Source: Fidelibacterota bacterium UBA2986 (GTDB taxonomy: Bacteria > Fidelibacterota > Marinisomatia > Marinisomatales > AB-629-J13). Taken from it: DNA of 64,000 bases. The notes under the pieces were generated by a model that searched no databases, had not been told where the DNA came from, and saw only the letters and a list, made by a program, of their open reading frames with translations. Where the stretch lies: the NCBI GenBank assembly GCA_002346675.1, contig DEAI01000011.1:261530-325529 (forward strand), read 5' to 3'. This document shows positions 43,303 to 52,847 of the stretch, piece by piece. Numbering within the stretch: the first letter of the stretch is position 1; the number at the start of each line of letters is the position of its first letter. Made by a program: the position numbers and the translations under genes.

Positions 43303-44308
43303 TTTTTAACACAAGGTTTTCTAATTTATCAACACGTTTTTTTAATGCAGAGAGTGATTGTAAAACAGCATTTTTTCTATGCTGTTCACGAATTTTTCGA
43401 GCCGGCATTCCAGAGTATAATTCGCCCCCTTCAAGAGACTTAGTGACTCCAGACTGTGCGGCAATAATAGCTTTAGACCCAATGGTAACATGAGGTACAA
43501 CCCCGGACTGGCCAGCAAAAATACAGAAGTCTTTGATCGTTACTGTACCGGCAATACCAACTCCTGCAGCAAAAAGGCACCCTATCCCTATTTTAACATT
43601 ATGAGCGATATGAACTAGATTATCCAGTTTAGTCATGTTTCCTATTCTTGTTGTTCCTATAGTTGCTCGGTCAATCACACAATTTGCACCTATTTCGACA
43701 TCACTTCCAATAATCACTTTCCCAACCTGAGGTATTTTGTGGTGTGTATCTTTATCAGTAACAAACCCAAACCCATCGGACCCAATGACACTACCACTGA
43801 ATATAACAACTCTATCTCCTATCAAACTATCATGATAAAGTGTTACTCGGGCGTGAATTCTACATTCTTTTCCAATGACAGAGTTTAAAGATATGACAGA
43901 ACTTGCTCCAACTATTGTCCCTTTTCCAATTTTCGAATTGGCCTCTATAACTGCGTAAGGGCCAATGCATACATCTTCATCTATATGTGCTGTTGGGTCA
44001 ATCACAGCAGTTGGATGTATTCCTTTTTGTTTTAGCAGCTCTGGATTAAATATTTTGAGAATTTTTGAGAAGGCAAGCTGTGGATTTTGAACCTCAATAC
44101 CATTTCTACCTTCTAGCAGTTCAGCACTTGAAACAATGACTGCTGAAGCTTTTGTTGAATTTAGAAATTTTCTATATTTTTGATTACCCAAAAATGAAAT
44201 TGTCCCAGGCTTTCCATCATTTAACTCAGAAACCCCTGAAATGGGAAGATCAGATTGTCCAATTGCCTTTCCTCCGACCAAATCAGCCAATTGGTTTAGT
44301 GTGGTCAA
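43286..44308 (-). CDS. lpxD: UDP-3-O-acylglucosamine N-acyltransferase
   Basis: A 340-residue LpxD that adds the N-linked acyl chain during lipid A synthesis. It has the N-terminal UDP-binding domain (about 1-100; GVSELNDGKPGTISFLGNQKY), the hexapeptide-repeat beta-helix (DPTAHIDEDVCIGPYAVIE onward), the catalytic-His area (LVHIAHNVKIG), and a C-terminal helix (ALKKRVDKLENLVLKN). It overlaps lpxC by 17 bases. It follows the OmpH gene by eight bases. Confidence 0.97.
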   Translation of the reverse strand: MTTLNQLADLVGGKAIGQSDLPISGVSELNDGKPGTISFLGNQKYRKFLNSTKASAVIVSSAELLEGRNGIEVQNPQLAFSKILKIFNPELLKQKGIHPTAVIDPTAHIDEDVCIGPYAVIEANSKIGKGTIVGASSVISLNSVIGKECRIHARVTLYHDSLIGDRVVIFSGSVIGSDGFGFVTDKDTHHKIPQVGKVIIGSDVEIGANCVIDRATIGTTRIGNMTKLDNLVHIAHNVKIGIGCLFAAGVGIAGTVTIKDFCIFAGQSGVVPHVTIGSKAIIAAQSGVTKSLEGGELYSGMPARKIREQHRKNAVLQSLSALKKRVDKLENLVLKNEHNT

Positions 44309-44316
44309 AAAACTAT

Positions 44317-44853
44317 TTACTTTGATATATCTTTATTTAATTTTCTTAACTCATGCAGGACATCATCAGTTAGATCGTGGGTGGGTTTTCCATACAATAG
44401 AGAAATTGAACCATCAAAAATAAAATCATATCCCTTTTCTATTGCCACATTATCCACTGCTTTCTTGACCTTAGACAGCAGTTCATATTCCATCTGAGAT
44501 TGTTTTTTTACTAAATCTCCTTCAGGCCCTACTTTTTTAGCTTGAAAGTTCTGGATAGCATTTTCCTTATCTTTAATGTCCTGCTCTTTTTCCCTTCTCC
44601 ACTCAGGGGAACTCATTAAACGCTGTGTTTCAAATGCTTGATTTAAACTATCCAACTCCTTTATCATTTCTTGATATTCAAACTGAACTTTTTGAAACTC
44701 TAATTGCAATTGAGATTCTGATTCTTTGAATTCCTCATACTCCATTCGTATTCTATCTGATGCAACATATCCCACTTTTAGCTGACCGAAAAGTATTATC
44801 GGAAAGAAAAGTAGGCCTGTAACTGTGAAGATATATTTTATGTTTTTGTTCAC
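44317..44853 (-). CDS. OmpH/Skp-family periplasmic chaperone
   Basis: A 178-residue protein starting at GTG, with an AGGAGAAAAT ribosome site and a signal segment (YIFTVTGLLFFPIILFG). It is largely helical coiled coil: ESQLQLEFQKVQFEYQEMIKEL and EQDIKDKENAIQNFQAKK in the middle, matching Skp's tentacles. The C-terminal part has VDNVAIEKGYDFIFDGS, typical of OmpH. Skp-like proteins carry unfolded outer-membrane proteins to BamA, whose gene is 19 bases upstream. Confidence 0.92.
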   Translation of the reverse strand: MNKNIKYIFTVTGLLFFPIILFGQLKVGYVASDRIRMEYEEFKESESQLQLEFQKVQFEYQEMIKELDSLNQAFETQRLMSSPEWRREKEQDIKDKENAIQNFQAKKVGPEGDLVKKQSQMEYELLSKVKKAVDNVAIEKGYDFIFDGSISLLYGKPTHDLTDDVLHELRKLNKDISK

Positions 44854-44872
44854 TATTTTCTCCTAAAAAATA

Positions 44873-47272
44873 TTAAAAGGGTTGTCCAAATATAATTGTT
44901 GATGTCCATCCTTGGGGGCTGCCGTAACCGGTTATATCATCGAATCCATATCCTACATCAAATCCTAACATTCCAATCATTGGCATAAAAAAACGAATTC
45001 CAACACCAACAGATTTTCTAAGTGTTAATGCACCTCCACGAGGGATATTAAGTGGTTCTGTCATTTGATGTGAATTCCAGACATTACCCATCTCAGCAAA
45101 TACCAACCCATAAACAACTGGGTTTTCAGAAAATGGAAATCTGAATTCAGTGTTAAATTTTAACATTGCATTCCCTCCAACTGGATTTCCACTTGATGTC
45201 ACCGGTCCAATGGAGTTGTCGGGGTACCCCCTGAGCATATTTCCATAAGGGATACCATTTCCACCCATGATAAACCGTTCATCGAATGGGATAATAGAAA
45301 GCTCATCTTCCTGTGATGAAAGAGCTTCAATCAAGCCCAATTGAAAAGAACTCTTCAAAACAAATTTCCAGAATGTAGGTGTATACAACTCTAACTTCAA
45401 AACATGTTTATGAAAGTCTTCATTTCCACCCAAAATCCCACCAGATAATGTCGTTTCCAATGAAAACATTGATCCTTGAATAGGAAATTCAGGTCGGTTT
45501 CGACTGTCACGGCTGATAATTTGTGTAAGATTTATTCCTCTAGAAATGTTCAGGCCCTTTACATATCGATCCAAATCTTCCTGTTCACCACTGTACTCTT
45601 TTTCAACAGCTCTTAATGCCCAATTCCCCCTAAAATAATCATCTGGCCAGCGAAATCTCCTGCCCCATGTTACTGACCCGCCTTTCGCTGTATAATCCAA
45701 TGGAAAATAATAATTAGTTGATGAACCGCGGAACGAATAGTAGATTGAAAACCCCAGCAAGTTAGGGGTATCATTTACCATCGGATCTGTAAAACTCAAG
45801 CTAACCGATCTATACTTAGAAGGTGTTTGAGTAGAATAAATCGAATAATTTGTTCCAGTATTAAAGCTGAACATTAACCTCTGCCCCAATCCTCTGAAGT
45901 TGTTAAACTCCAAGCCCCCCCCACCAGTCATGCCGTATTCTCCTGTAAATCCGATATTTGCATTCGCTCGATCCGCAGACTTTTCTTCAACCACCACACT
46001 CAAATCTACCTGATCTTCATCAACAGGGACAACATCAGGGATTACGTTACCAAAGTAGTTCAACATCCAAACCGCCTGTTGGCTGCGAATAAGTTTTTCT
46101 CTACTGAACACATCTCCCGGAAAAATCCTTAGTTCACGGCGGATTACATTTTCTCTTGTTTTTGTATTTCCTCCTATCATGATGTTTCTAACATATACTT
46201 TATGATTTTCGGTGATTTGGAAATGAATATCAAGGGAATCTTTTCCAACAGGTGTTATAGCCGGTTCAATACGGCTGTAAATATATCCCATATCCATATA
46301 AAGACTTTGCATTCGTTCATATACTGCTTTGTTAAAATTTTCTTCATTATACACATCACCCTTATTTATGCCTAAGGACCGCTTAAGTATTTCTTCATTG
46401 TATAATGAGTTCCCATCCCAGCTAAAGTTTCTGAATTTATATTTAGGGCCTTCAACAATTTTTAGATACAAATTCATCTTTTTTTTGTTATTACTATATC
46501 CAGTGGAATCAGATAAAAACACAAAATCCCGATACCCTTTGTTTTTATAAAACACATTTAAAGCTTCAATATCCTCTTCAAATTTTTCAACATCAAAATG
46601 AGACCTCCAGAATAAATACCATCTTTGCTGTTTTGTGTTTTTCAGAACTCTCTTCAATCTCCAATCTGAAAAAGACTCGTTTCCTTCAAATTTAATTTCA
46701 CCTATCTTAACCTTTCGGTTTTCTTTAATATTGAATGTAAGGTCATTAGTAATCTCAAGAATTTTAGGATCATTAGAGCGAACTGTTTTTGCTGGTGTCA
46801 ATTCGCTATTTATCTCAGCAATTAAATATCCCTCTTCTGCATAAATAGTCTTTAACTCCTGTATCTTTTCATGAACTGTATTTAGTTTAATTCTCTGCCC
46901 TGAAACAAGTATAAGTTTTTCTTCCAAAACAGAATCTTTAATTTTTTTATTTCCGTTAAAGGATATTTTTCCAAGAATAGGAGATTCTTTTACTACAATT
47001 GTTATTTTTACTCCCTCTTCAGACTCTTCATCCAGACGTATTTGGATATTCTCAAACATCCCCAAATTCCAAAGACGTTTTACTGCCTTTGAAAAATCCC
47101 CAGGATTTATAGTGTTTCCTGCTTTCAGCGCAGAAGTATACTGAATCATTCTATCGGTTGTAACTGTATTTCCTTCAACCGCCACATTTAGAATTTTTAT
47201 TTCTGTTGATCCTAATATTATCCCACTGAAAATAACTATCTGGAATAGATAGAAATATTTATTTTTTTTCAT
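44873..47272 (-). CDS. bamA: Outer-membrane protein assembly factor BamA
   Basis: A 799-residue Omp85 protein that inserts barrels into the outer membrane. A signal peptide (FYLFQIVIFSGIILG) leads into about five POTRA repeats (residues ~25-420; for example ILNVAVEGNTVTTDRMIQYTS, VKIGEIKFEGNESFSDWRL, FRNFSWDGNSLYNEEIL and VRNIMIGGNTKTRENVIRREL). The C-terminal 16-strand barrel (from ~430) has the conserved loop-6 VRGF-like region in MLRGYPDNSIGP and ends TSTIIFGQPF. It shares one base with the end of uppS. Confidence 0.96.
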   Translation of the reverse strand: MKKNKYFYLFQIVIFSGIILGSTEIKILNVAVEGNTVTTDRMIQYTSALKAGNTINPGDFSKAVKRLWNLGMFENIQIRLDEESEEGVKITIVVKESPILGKISFNGNKKIKDSVLEEKLILVSGQRIKLNTVHEKIQELKTIYAEEGYLIAEINSELTPAKTVRSNDPKILEITNDLTFNIKENRKVKIGEIKFEGNESFSDWRLKRVLKNTKQQRWYLFWRSHFDVEKFEEDIEALNVFYKNKGYRDFVFLSDSTGYSNNKKKMNLYLKIVEGPKYKFRNFSWDGNSLYNEEILKRSLGINKGDVYNEENFNKAVYERMQSLYMDMGYIYSRIEPAITPVGKDSLDIHFQITENHKVYVRNIMIGGNTKTRENVIRRELRIFPGDVFSREKLIRSQQAVWMLNYFGNVIPDVVPVDEDQVDLSVVVEEKSADRANANIGFTGEYGMTGGGGLEFNNFRGLGQRLMFSFNTGTNYSIYSTQTPSKYRSVSLSFTDPMVNDTPNLLGFSIYYSFRGSSTNYYFPLDYTAKGGSVTWGRRFRWPDDYFRGNWALRAVEKEYSGEQEDLDRYVKGLNISRGINLTQIISRDSRNRPEFPIQGSMFSLETTLSGGILGGNEDFHKHVLKLELYTPTFWKFVLKSSFQLGLIEALSSQEDELSIIPFDERFIMGGNGIPYGNMLRGYPDNSIGPVTSSGNPVGGNAMLKFNTEFRFPFSENPVVYGLVFAEMGNVWNSHQMTEPLNIPRGGALTLRKSVGVGIRFFMPMIGMLGFDVGYGFDDITGYGSPQGWTSTIIFGQPF

Positions 47273-48027
47273 TATGCTTTTACTTGTCTACTAATTTTAC
47301 CAAAGCGTCTTTCTCTTTTTTGAAAATTAAGAATGGCTTCTAAAAGGTGAAACTCACGAAACTCGGGCCAGAATGTATCGGTCATATATAATTCTGAATA
47401 TGCCAGCTGCCATAACAGAAAATTACTGACACGATTTTCTCCGCCAGTTCTGATAAGTAAATCAGGGTCTCTAACATCTTTTGTATAGAGATTTTCCGAA
47501 ACAGTTTTTTCTTTTACCTGTTCTATATTAATCTCAGCTAACTCCACCTGTTTTATGATTTTTTTTATTGCGATTATGATTTCTTGCCTGGCGCCATAAT
47601 TCAAAGCAAGAATAAGATTCAGTCCTCTATTGTTTTTTGTCAACTTTATTCCTTCCTGTATTCCATCATAAGCAGAATTGGGGAGAACATCCAAATTTCC
47701 GATTGTTGTCAGTTTCACTTTGTTTTCATGTAAGCTTTTAATTTCCTCACGAATTGTGTTAAGCAATAGTTTCATTAAAGCAGAAACTTCTTTTTTGGGT
47801 CGTTGCCAATTTTCTGTAGAAAATGTGTACAAAGTTAAATGTTTTACTCCGAGTTCACCACATACCTTTGTTATTTCCCTAACTGAGTTTATTCCCTCAT
47901 GGTGTCCAGCCAGTCGTGGCAATGAATGTTTTGTTGCCCAACGTCCATTTCCGTCCATTATGATTGCTATATGTTCTGGAATATTTCCATTTCTCTGAAT
48001 TGTTTCCCTTAGCTCTGTTTTACTCAT
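47272..48027 (-). CDS. uppS: Undecaprenyl diphosphate synthase
   Basis: A 251-residue cis-prenyltransferase that makes the C55 carrier lipid for cell-wall and LPS synthesis. Motifs: HIAIIMDGNGRWATKHSLPRLAGHHEG, LYTFSTENWQRP, and the closing DLLIRTGGENRVSNFLLWQLAYSELY. It is the first gene of the leftward cluster leading to bamA, ompH, lpxD, lpxC, fabZ, lpxA, dxr and rseP. cdsA, often next to uppS, is absent here. Its end overlaps bamA. Confidence 0.97.
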   Translation of the reverse strand: MSKTELRETIQRNGNIPEHIAIIMDGNGRWATKHSLPRLAGHHEGINSVREITKVCGELGVKHLTLYTFSTENWQRPKKEVSALMKLLLNTIREEIKSLHENKVKLTTIGNLDVLPNSAYDGIQEGIKLTKNNRGLNLILALNYGARQEIIIAIKKIIKQVELAEINIEQVKEKTVSENLYTKDVRDPDLLIRTGGENRVSNFLLWQLAYSELYMTDTFWPEFREFHLLEAILNFQKRERRFGKISRQVKA

Positions 48028-48112
48028 ATTAGGTTAATTGTTAGAATTAGATATCTAAACATAAATCCTTTTATGATTTTTTTTGGATACAGTTCCCCCT
48101 TGAAAATAAAAT

Positions 48113-49231
48113 TTAGAATGTAAGTTCGCTCTCAATTTGTTTTACAATTTGGGAAAATATTTTTGTCCCAGCATTTTCAGGCAGGTTAAAAGATATTGGG
48201 GTGCCAGCATCAGTTGCATCCATTATGGTATGCGAAAAAGGTATTTTCCCTAATAAAGGGACTCCAAGGCGTTGACTTTCCTGTTCCCCTCCTCCTGTTT
48301 TGAACAAATCAATATTAATAGAAAACGATCCACCTTCATCAACCTGTGTTTTGTGTATTTGATTTAGAACAATACTCCCGTTTTTTATAAGATTTCCACC
48401 CGAATCGTAGACGGTTCCCTTTAGAGTCATTCCAGACATGTTTTCAACAACCCCTAAAACAGGAGTGTTTACTTTTTGAAACATATCTGCTCCTTTCCGC
48501 ACATCAGAGAGAGCTATATCCTGAGGAGTTGTTACAATAATTGCACCACTTATCTGTATTTTTTGAGTTAAAGTTAATTGAATATCTCCAGTTCCGGGTG
48601 GCAAATCTAAAACAAGAAAATCTAAATCTCCCCAGTCTACATCACGAAAAAACTGTTCTGTCATTCGTGCAACCATCGGACCACGCCAAATCGCTGGAGA
48701 GTCATTTCCACTGATAAAACCGAAGCTCAGGACTTTCATCTCATTCCAATCCAGAGGGACAAGTTTTTTATCCTGAGTAAATTTTGGAGACTCATTTATT
48801 CCCAAAATTATAGGAAGAGAAGGACCATAAATATCAAGATCAAGCAAACCGGTTTTGTACCCTTTATTTAGCAAAGAACAAGCAAGGTTTGCTGCGACTG
48901 TAGATTTCCCCACACCTCCTTTTCCACTAGCTACTGCAATAATATGTTTCACATTTTCTGGTTTTTCTGTTTGTGATATGCTACCGCTTGACTGAGGAGC
49001 ACCCATCAATTGCACATCAACATTTTCGAAAGCACCAGATGACTCTAAAGTTTTACTGACTAAATCTTTTACTTCACCCTGCTTAGATTTTTCAGCCGCA
49101 AGTTTCAATGTAACACGTACAGTTTTTTCAGTTAATTCAACATTCTCTACCATTCCAAAAGAAACAATATCCCTATTGAACCCAGGATAGTTAATTCTAG
49201 ATAGCAATTTTAAAATCTGTTCTTTTGTCAT
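48113..49231 (-). CDS. Mrp/ApbC-type Fe-S carrier P-loop ATPase, CxxC missing
   Basis: A 372-residue protein with an N-terminal MIP18-type (DUF59) domain (residues ~1-85) and a ParA-like P-loop domain: GKGGVGKSTVAANLA, DIYGPSLP, and LDLPPGTGDIQLTL. Mrp proteins carry Fe-S clusters to apo-enzymes, and dimers bind the cluster through a conserved CxxC that follows ENMS. Here ENMSGM is followed by an insertion of about 43 residues and no CxxC at all. The insertion looks like a beta-rich carboxypeptidase-regulatory-like strand set (LKGTVYDSGGNLIKNGSI). The usual end (GVPLLGKIPF) follows. Whether it still binds a cluster is uncertain. Confidence 0.88.
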   Translation of the reverse strand: MTKEQILKLLSRINYPGFNRDIVSFGMVENVELTEKTVRVTLKLAAEKSKQGEVKDLVSKTLESSGAFENVDVQLMGAPQSSGSISQTEKPENVKHIIAVASGKGGVGKSTVAANLACSLLNKGYKTGLLDLDIYGPSLPIILGINESPKFTQDKKLVPLDWNEMKVLSFGFISGNDSPAIWRGPMVARMTEQFFRDVDWGDLDFLVLDLPPGTGDIQLTLTQKIQISGAIIVTTPQDIALSDVRKGADMFQKVNTPVLGVVENMSGMTLKGTVYDSGGNLIKNGSIVLNQIHKTQVDEGGSFSINIDLFKTGGGEQESQRLGVPLLGKIPFSHTIMDATDAGTPISFNLPENAGTKIFSQIVKQIESELTF

Positions 49232-49249
49232 GGTATTTGTAGAGATAGG

Positions 49250-49279
49250 AAAAAACGGTTTTCTATAAAAGCCGTTTTA
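49250..49279 (-). terminator. Intrinsic terminator of the ferredoxin gene
   Basis: Read on the minus strand: stem AAAACGG with CCGTTTT, an inner CTTT/AAA pairing around a short loop, and a TTTTTT run. It lies about 20 bases past the ferredoxin stop and before the mrp start, so mrp probably has its own promoter. Confidence 0.8.
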
Positions 49280-49298
49280 ATATAAGGGAAAGAGTAAA

Positions 49299-49601
49299 TC
49301 AGCCTGTATATTCCTGGCCGAACCACTCATAGTTTATTTTGATGAAATCATGCCACTCTTCAGGGACCTCACTCTCTTCAAAGATAGCTTCTACAGGGCA
49401 CTCTGGTTCACATGCTCCGCAATCAATACATTCCTCTGGGTCAATGTACAGTTGCTTCCCTTCAGGATCAAATCCTGGTTCTTTTGCTTCGGCACCGGCT
49501 CCTGATTTATCCTCTGGACCATGAATACAGTCAACTGGACAAACTTCAACACAGGCAGTATCACAGGTGCTAACACATGGTTCAGCTATAATATAAGTCA
49601 T
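49299..49601 (-). CDS. 7Fe-8S-type ferredoxin
   Basis: A 100-residue ferredoxin. Two cluster motifs are visible: an N-terminal set C9, C13, C17, C21 (EPCVSTCDTACVEVCP, with a further Cys in PVDC) and a second set CIDCGACEPECP. This resembles the FdxA-like ferredoxins of related phyla. An acidic insert between them (GAGAEAKEPGFDPEG) and a C-terminal extension (EWHDFIKINYEWF) are typical. A clear AGGAG ribosome site precedes the ATG. It is a single-gene unit upstream of mrp, ended by its own hairpin. The electron partner is not known. Confidence 0.92.
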   Translation of the reverse strand: MTYIIAEPCVSTCDTACVEVCPVDCIHGPEDKSGAGAEAKEPGFDPEGKQLYIDPEECIDCGACEPECPVEAIFEESEVPEEWHDFIKINYEWFGQEYTG

Positions 49602-49775
49602 TTATTACTCCTAAATATTTTACTAATAAAGATGCCGAAATTAAAGATGATTTCTGAATGAGAAAAAGATTTTTGGTAATAAATTCACCACACTGTACTT
49701 TCTGTTTTAAAGCTGATATTTTTTGTTAAATTTCCCCTTGGTCCAAACAGGACAAGCAAATAATAAATTAAAAAA

Positions 49776-50990
49776 TTGATATTGAGAAATTTCATTAATC
49801 ATTCTTTCAAAATAAACACAATAAAACTATGGTCAGCTCAGACTATTTCAGCAACCGGTGATGCTGTATATCAATTAGCCCTTGTATGGATTATATTAGA
49901 CATGACCGGGTCAACTGCAGTAACCGGGGTTGTAGCTATGAGTGCATATTTACCGGCAATTTTATTTGGTGTTTTAGCAGGAGTGCTGGCTGATAGGCAT
50001 AACAGGATGAAATTAATGCTTATTTCAAACTTTTCTCAGGCAATCACAGTAGCTGTCATTCCAATCCTTTTATTTTTTAATTTTTATATTGGTTTATTCA
50101 TAGGGGTTCTAGCTTTTATACGTGCCTCTTTCGGTTCATTATTTCCACCAGCGATGAATGCATTTCTTCCAGAAATTATTCCTCAGGAAAGGTTGCTTAA
50201 AATCAACTCACTCATTGCCACCAGCGGACAGTTTGCCTATTTACTGGGCCCCGCTTTAGCTGGAGTTTTGCTAAATATTATGACTGTAGGATCACTATTT
50301 ATCTGGGATGCTATATCATTTTTATTGGCAGCGTTTCTGCTTATGAGCATCAAACACTCTAAAGTAAATAGAAAATTGGATAATCTCCCTCGCTTTCAAG
50401 AATTGAGATCTGGCTTTGTTTATTTAAAAACCCATAGCTCAATTAGACTGATTTTAATCCTTACAATAGTAAATAACATTTTTATCATGGGCCCTGCGAT
50501 CGTTGGAATACCAATAATGGTTAAACACTATTTACATGGTACAGCATCTGACTTTGCATTTATTGAAGCCGGGATGGCTCTTGGTATGCTCACAGGTTCT
50601 CTATTTATGTACAAATTTTCAAAAAAATTTAACAGTGGTTTTCTCCTTTTAATGGGGATGCTGTGGGACGGTCTTACCTATGCTATGTTTTTCTGGGTTC
50701 AGTCAGTAACAGTTGCTATGATTATCATAATTTTTCATGGTATGGGAATTCCTGTCATTACAGTTTCCAGAACTGTTATTTTCCAGAAATATACTCCAAA
50801 CGAATACCACGGACGATTGTTTTCCATGGTACATTTAGCGGTCTCGGGGATGACGGCTGTCTCTATAGCACTGGTTGGAATATTCGCCGAGATGATTCCA
50901 ATTCATACGGTATTTCTTGTATTTGGTATTGGTGGAATGATAACCGGGTTTATAGGTATTATGAATAAAAGTATTTTAAAATATCAGTAG
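49776..50990 (+). CDS. Major facilitator (MFS_3/EntS-like) transporter
   Basis: A 404-residue inner-membrane transporter with twelve hydrophobic segments. The family motif between helices 2 and 3 is GVLAGVLADRHNRMKLML, and the first helix reads WSAQTISATGDAVYQLALVWIIL. It is like the MFS_3 exporters that include EntS. The substrate cannot be told. Start is a TTG (49776), or another TTG two codons on; no ATG precedes the first helix. It ends three bases before the FGGY kinase gene and may be co-transcribed with it. Confidence 0.85.
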   Translation: MILRNFINHSFKINTIKLWSAQTISATGDAVYQLALVWIILDMTGSTAVTGVVAMSAYLPAILFGVLAGVLADRHNRMKLMLISNFSQAITVAVIPILLFFNFYIGLFIGVLAFIRASFGSLFPPAMNAFLPEIIPQERLLKINSLIATSGQFAYLLGPALAGVLLNIMTVGSLFIWDAISFLLAAFLLMSIKHSKVNRKLDNLPRFQELRSGFVYLKTHSSIRLILILTIVNNIFIMGPAIVGIPIMVKHYLHGTASDFAFIEAGMALGMLTGSLFMYKFSKKFNSGFLLLMGMLWDGLTYAMFFWVQSVTVAMIIIIFHGMGIPVITVSRTVIFQKYTPNEYHGRLFSMVHLAVSGMTAVSIALVGIFAEMIPIHTVFLVFGIGGMITGFIGIMNKSILKYQ

Positions 50991-50993
50991 AAT

Positions 50994-52442
50994 ATGAAAT
51001 CATATTTTTTAGTACTTGACCAGGGAACAAGCTCCACAAAATCATTTTTATTTAATAGAAATGGGGAAGTATGTCACAGTGAGAAAATTAAACACAGGCT
51101 GAGCCACCCTAAGCCCCTGTTTGTTGAGTGTGACGTATCTATCATAGCTGAGGCTATATTTAACTTGATTAGATCATCTGTCAAAAAGGTAAAAATAGAA
51201 AAAGGGATAATTGCTGCTATGGGTATAGCAGTGCAAAGGTCAACGTTTTTATTTTGGAATAAAGAAACACTAATCCCCGAAACTCCCGCATTAAGTTGGC
51301 AGGATAACAGAGCAAACTATCTTGTTGAAAAATATAATGAATACAAACAATTGGTTTACACTAAAACCGGGGCTCCTCTAAGTGGGCATTTTGGTGCCTT
51401 AAAATATATTCACCTAATTAAGGAATACCCAAGCCTAGAGAAAGATGTTCACAGTGGTGATTTATATTTTGGTACACTCAGCTCTTATTTAACTCATGCG
51501 TTAACGGGGTCTGCTTCAATTGACCACTCCATTGCCGGAAGGTCACAACTGTATTCTTTAGATTCCCTCACCTGGGATCAGGAGCTGTGTAATTTATTTA
51601 ATGTGAATTCATTGTGTCTTCCTCCTCTAACTCCAACAGTACGTAACTTTGGAAAAATCAATATTGATAATTATTCGGTTCCATTAAATTGTGTCATAGG
51701 CGATCAGCAGGCAGCTCTAATTGGACAGGAATTTTCTTTATCTGAACAGGCTTCCATAAACTTAGGAACGTCAGGTTCTGTTCAGTTGTGCACTGGAGAC
51801 AATCCATTAATTATAAAGGGATTGATATCAAGCTTACTTTGGTCATCTAACTGTGAAAACCAATTTTTTATTGAGGGAACAATCAATGCTGGGAACTCAC
51901 TTTTTTACTGGCTGGAAGATTATTTGGATATTCCTCACAGGGATATGAAATGGGAAGAAAGATGTGAAAAAACAAAATCAGAGGGTGTTCTTATTCCAGG
52001 ATTTACCGGTATAGCCTCTCCATATTGGATACAACAAAAGGAGTCCTTGTTTTACAATTTAGATGGGGCATCTAAGGATAGTATTATACGGGCAGGTATG
52101 GAATCTATTGGCCTTTTAATACATGATATTTTCTTCATTTTAAAAAAAAATAATTATAAGATAAAAACAATTCATATGGGAGGGGGAGGAGCAAGAGAGC
52201 CATTACTCCAGTTTATTGCAGACATTCTAAATGTACCGGTAATAATATCTTCTGAAAAAGATAAAACAGCAAGGGGTGTATTTCGCTTATTATTCAAAAA
52301 TCATTATAGAGAATTTCCTAAAAGCTGGTTATCGAGTCGTAAAGAATATTTTCCGAAAATGTCTGAGAATAATAGACAAAAGAAATTAGGACGATGGAAC
52401 AGTGCCCTGGTGGAAGCAGGCATCAAAAATAAACTAAGGTAA
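50994..52442 (+). CDS. FGGY-family carbohydrate kinase (glycerol kinase-like)
   Basis: A 482-residue actin-fold kinase with the FGGY family layout: the first phosphate motif LVLDQGTSSTKSFLF at the start, GIAVQRSTFLFWN, and SWQDNRA. Later come VIGDQQAALIGQEFSL and NLGTSGSVQLCTG. It resembles glycerol kinase, but changes from the glycerol-binding motifs (for example GIAVQRST) make another polyol or sugar possible. It starts three bases after the MFS gene. No glycerol-3-phosphate dehydrogenase or other sugar gene is near. Confidence 0.82.
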   Translation: MKSYFLVLDQGTSSTKSFLFNRNGEVCHSEKIKHRLSHPKPLFVECDVSIIAEAIFNLIRSSVKKVKIEKGIIAAMGIAVQRSTFLFWNKETLIPETPALSWQDNRANYLVEKYNEYKQLVYTKTGAPLSGHFGALKYIHLIKEYPSLEKDVHSGDLYFGTLSSYLTHALTGSASIDHSIAGRSQLYSLDSLTWDQELCNLFNVNSLCLPPLTPTVRNFGKINIDNYSVPLNCVIGDQQAALIGQEFSLSEQASINLGTSGSVQLCTGDNPLIIKGLISSLLWSSNCENQFFIEGTINAGNSLFYWLEDYLDIPHRDMKWEERCEKTKSEGVLIPGFTGIASPYWIQQKESLFYNLDGASKDSIIRAGMESIGLLIHDIFFILKKNNYKIKTIHMGGGGAREPLLQFIADILNVPVIISSEKDKTARGVFRLLFKNHYREFPKSWLSSRKEYFPKMSENNRQKKLGRWNSALVEAGIKNKLR

Positions 52443-52508
52443 AATCAAACCCCTCTTTTTTAATTTTAATGTAGAGTTAATTTCCCTACACAAATAGGAA
52501 ATACAAAT

Positions 52509-52847
52509 ATGATGAACATAAGTGAAATAATCGATGATATTGTATTATTAAAATTAGAGAACCATGAACCCCTGAAAGATCTGGGAATTATTCAGAAATC
52601 CTTGTTCGCCAAAATTCTTGGCTATGATGAACATGGTGTCTGGATATACCACCCAAAATTTCAGGTGGCAGAAGCTCCAGATGGGGAAATAAAATCAATT
52701 AAACCGCCGAAAACCCGTGAGGTAGAAGCTTCAGTGCTGATCCACTGGGGATTCATTGTCTCAATTGTTCATTTCCCCGGAGTAGAGGGATTTGACTTTC
52801 CCAACCCGTTTGAAAAACAAATAGGGTTTGACACAGAACCAAAATGA
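52509..52847 (+). CDS. Small conserved-looking protein, unknown function
   Basis: A 112-residue protein I do not recognise: no signal peptide, cysteine motif or membrane segment. It contains ILGYDEHGVWIYHPKFQV and IHWGFIVSIVHFPGVEGFDFP. An AGGAAA ribosome site precedes the first of two adjacent ATGs (52509, 52512). Its stop overlaps the start of the ABC ATPase gene (ATGA), so it is made together with the exporter and might be an accessory factor; that is inference. Confidence 0.7.
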   Translation: MMNISEIIDDIVLLKLENHEPLKDLGIIQKSLFAKILGYDEHGVWIYHPKFQVAEAPDGEIKSIKPPKTREVEASVLIHWGFIVSIVHFPGVEGFDFPNPFEKQIGFDTEPK

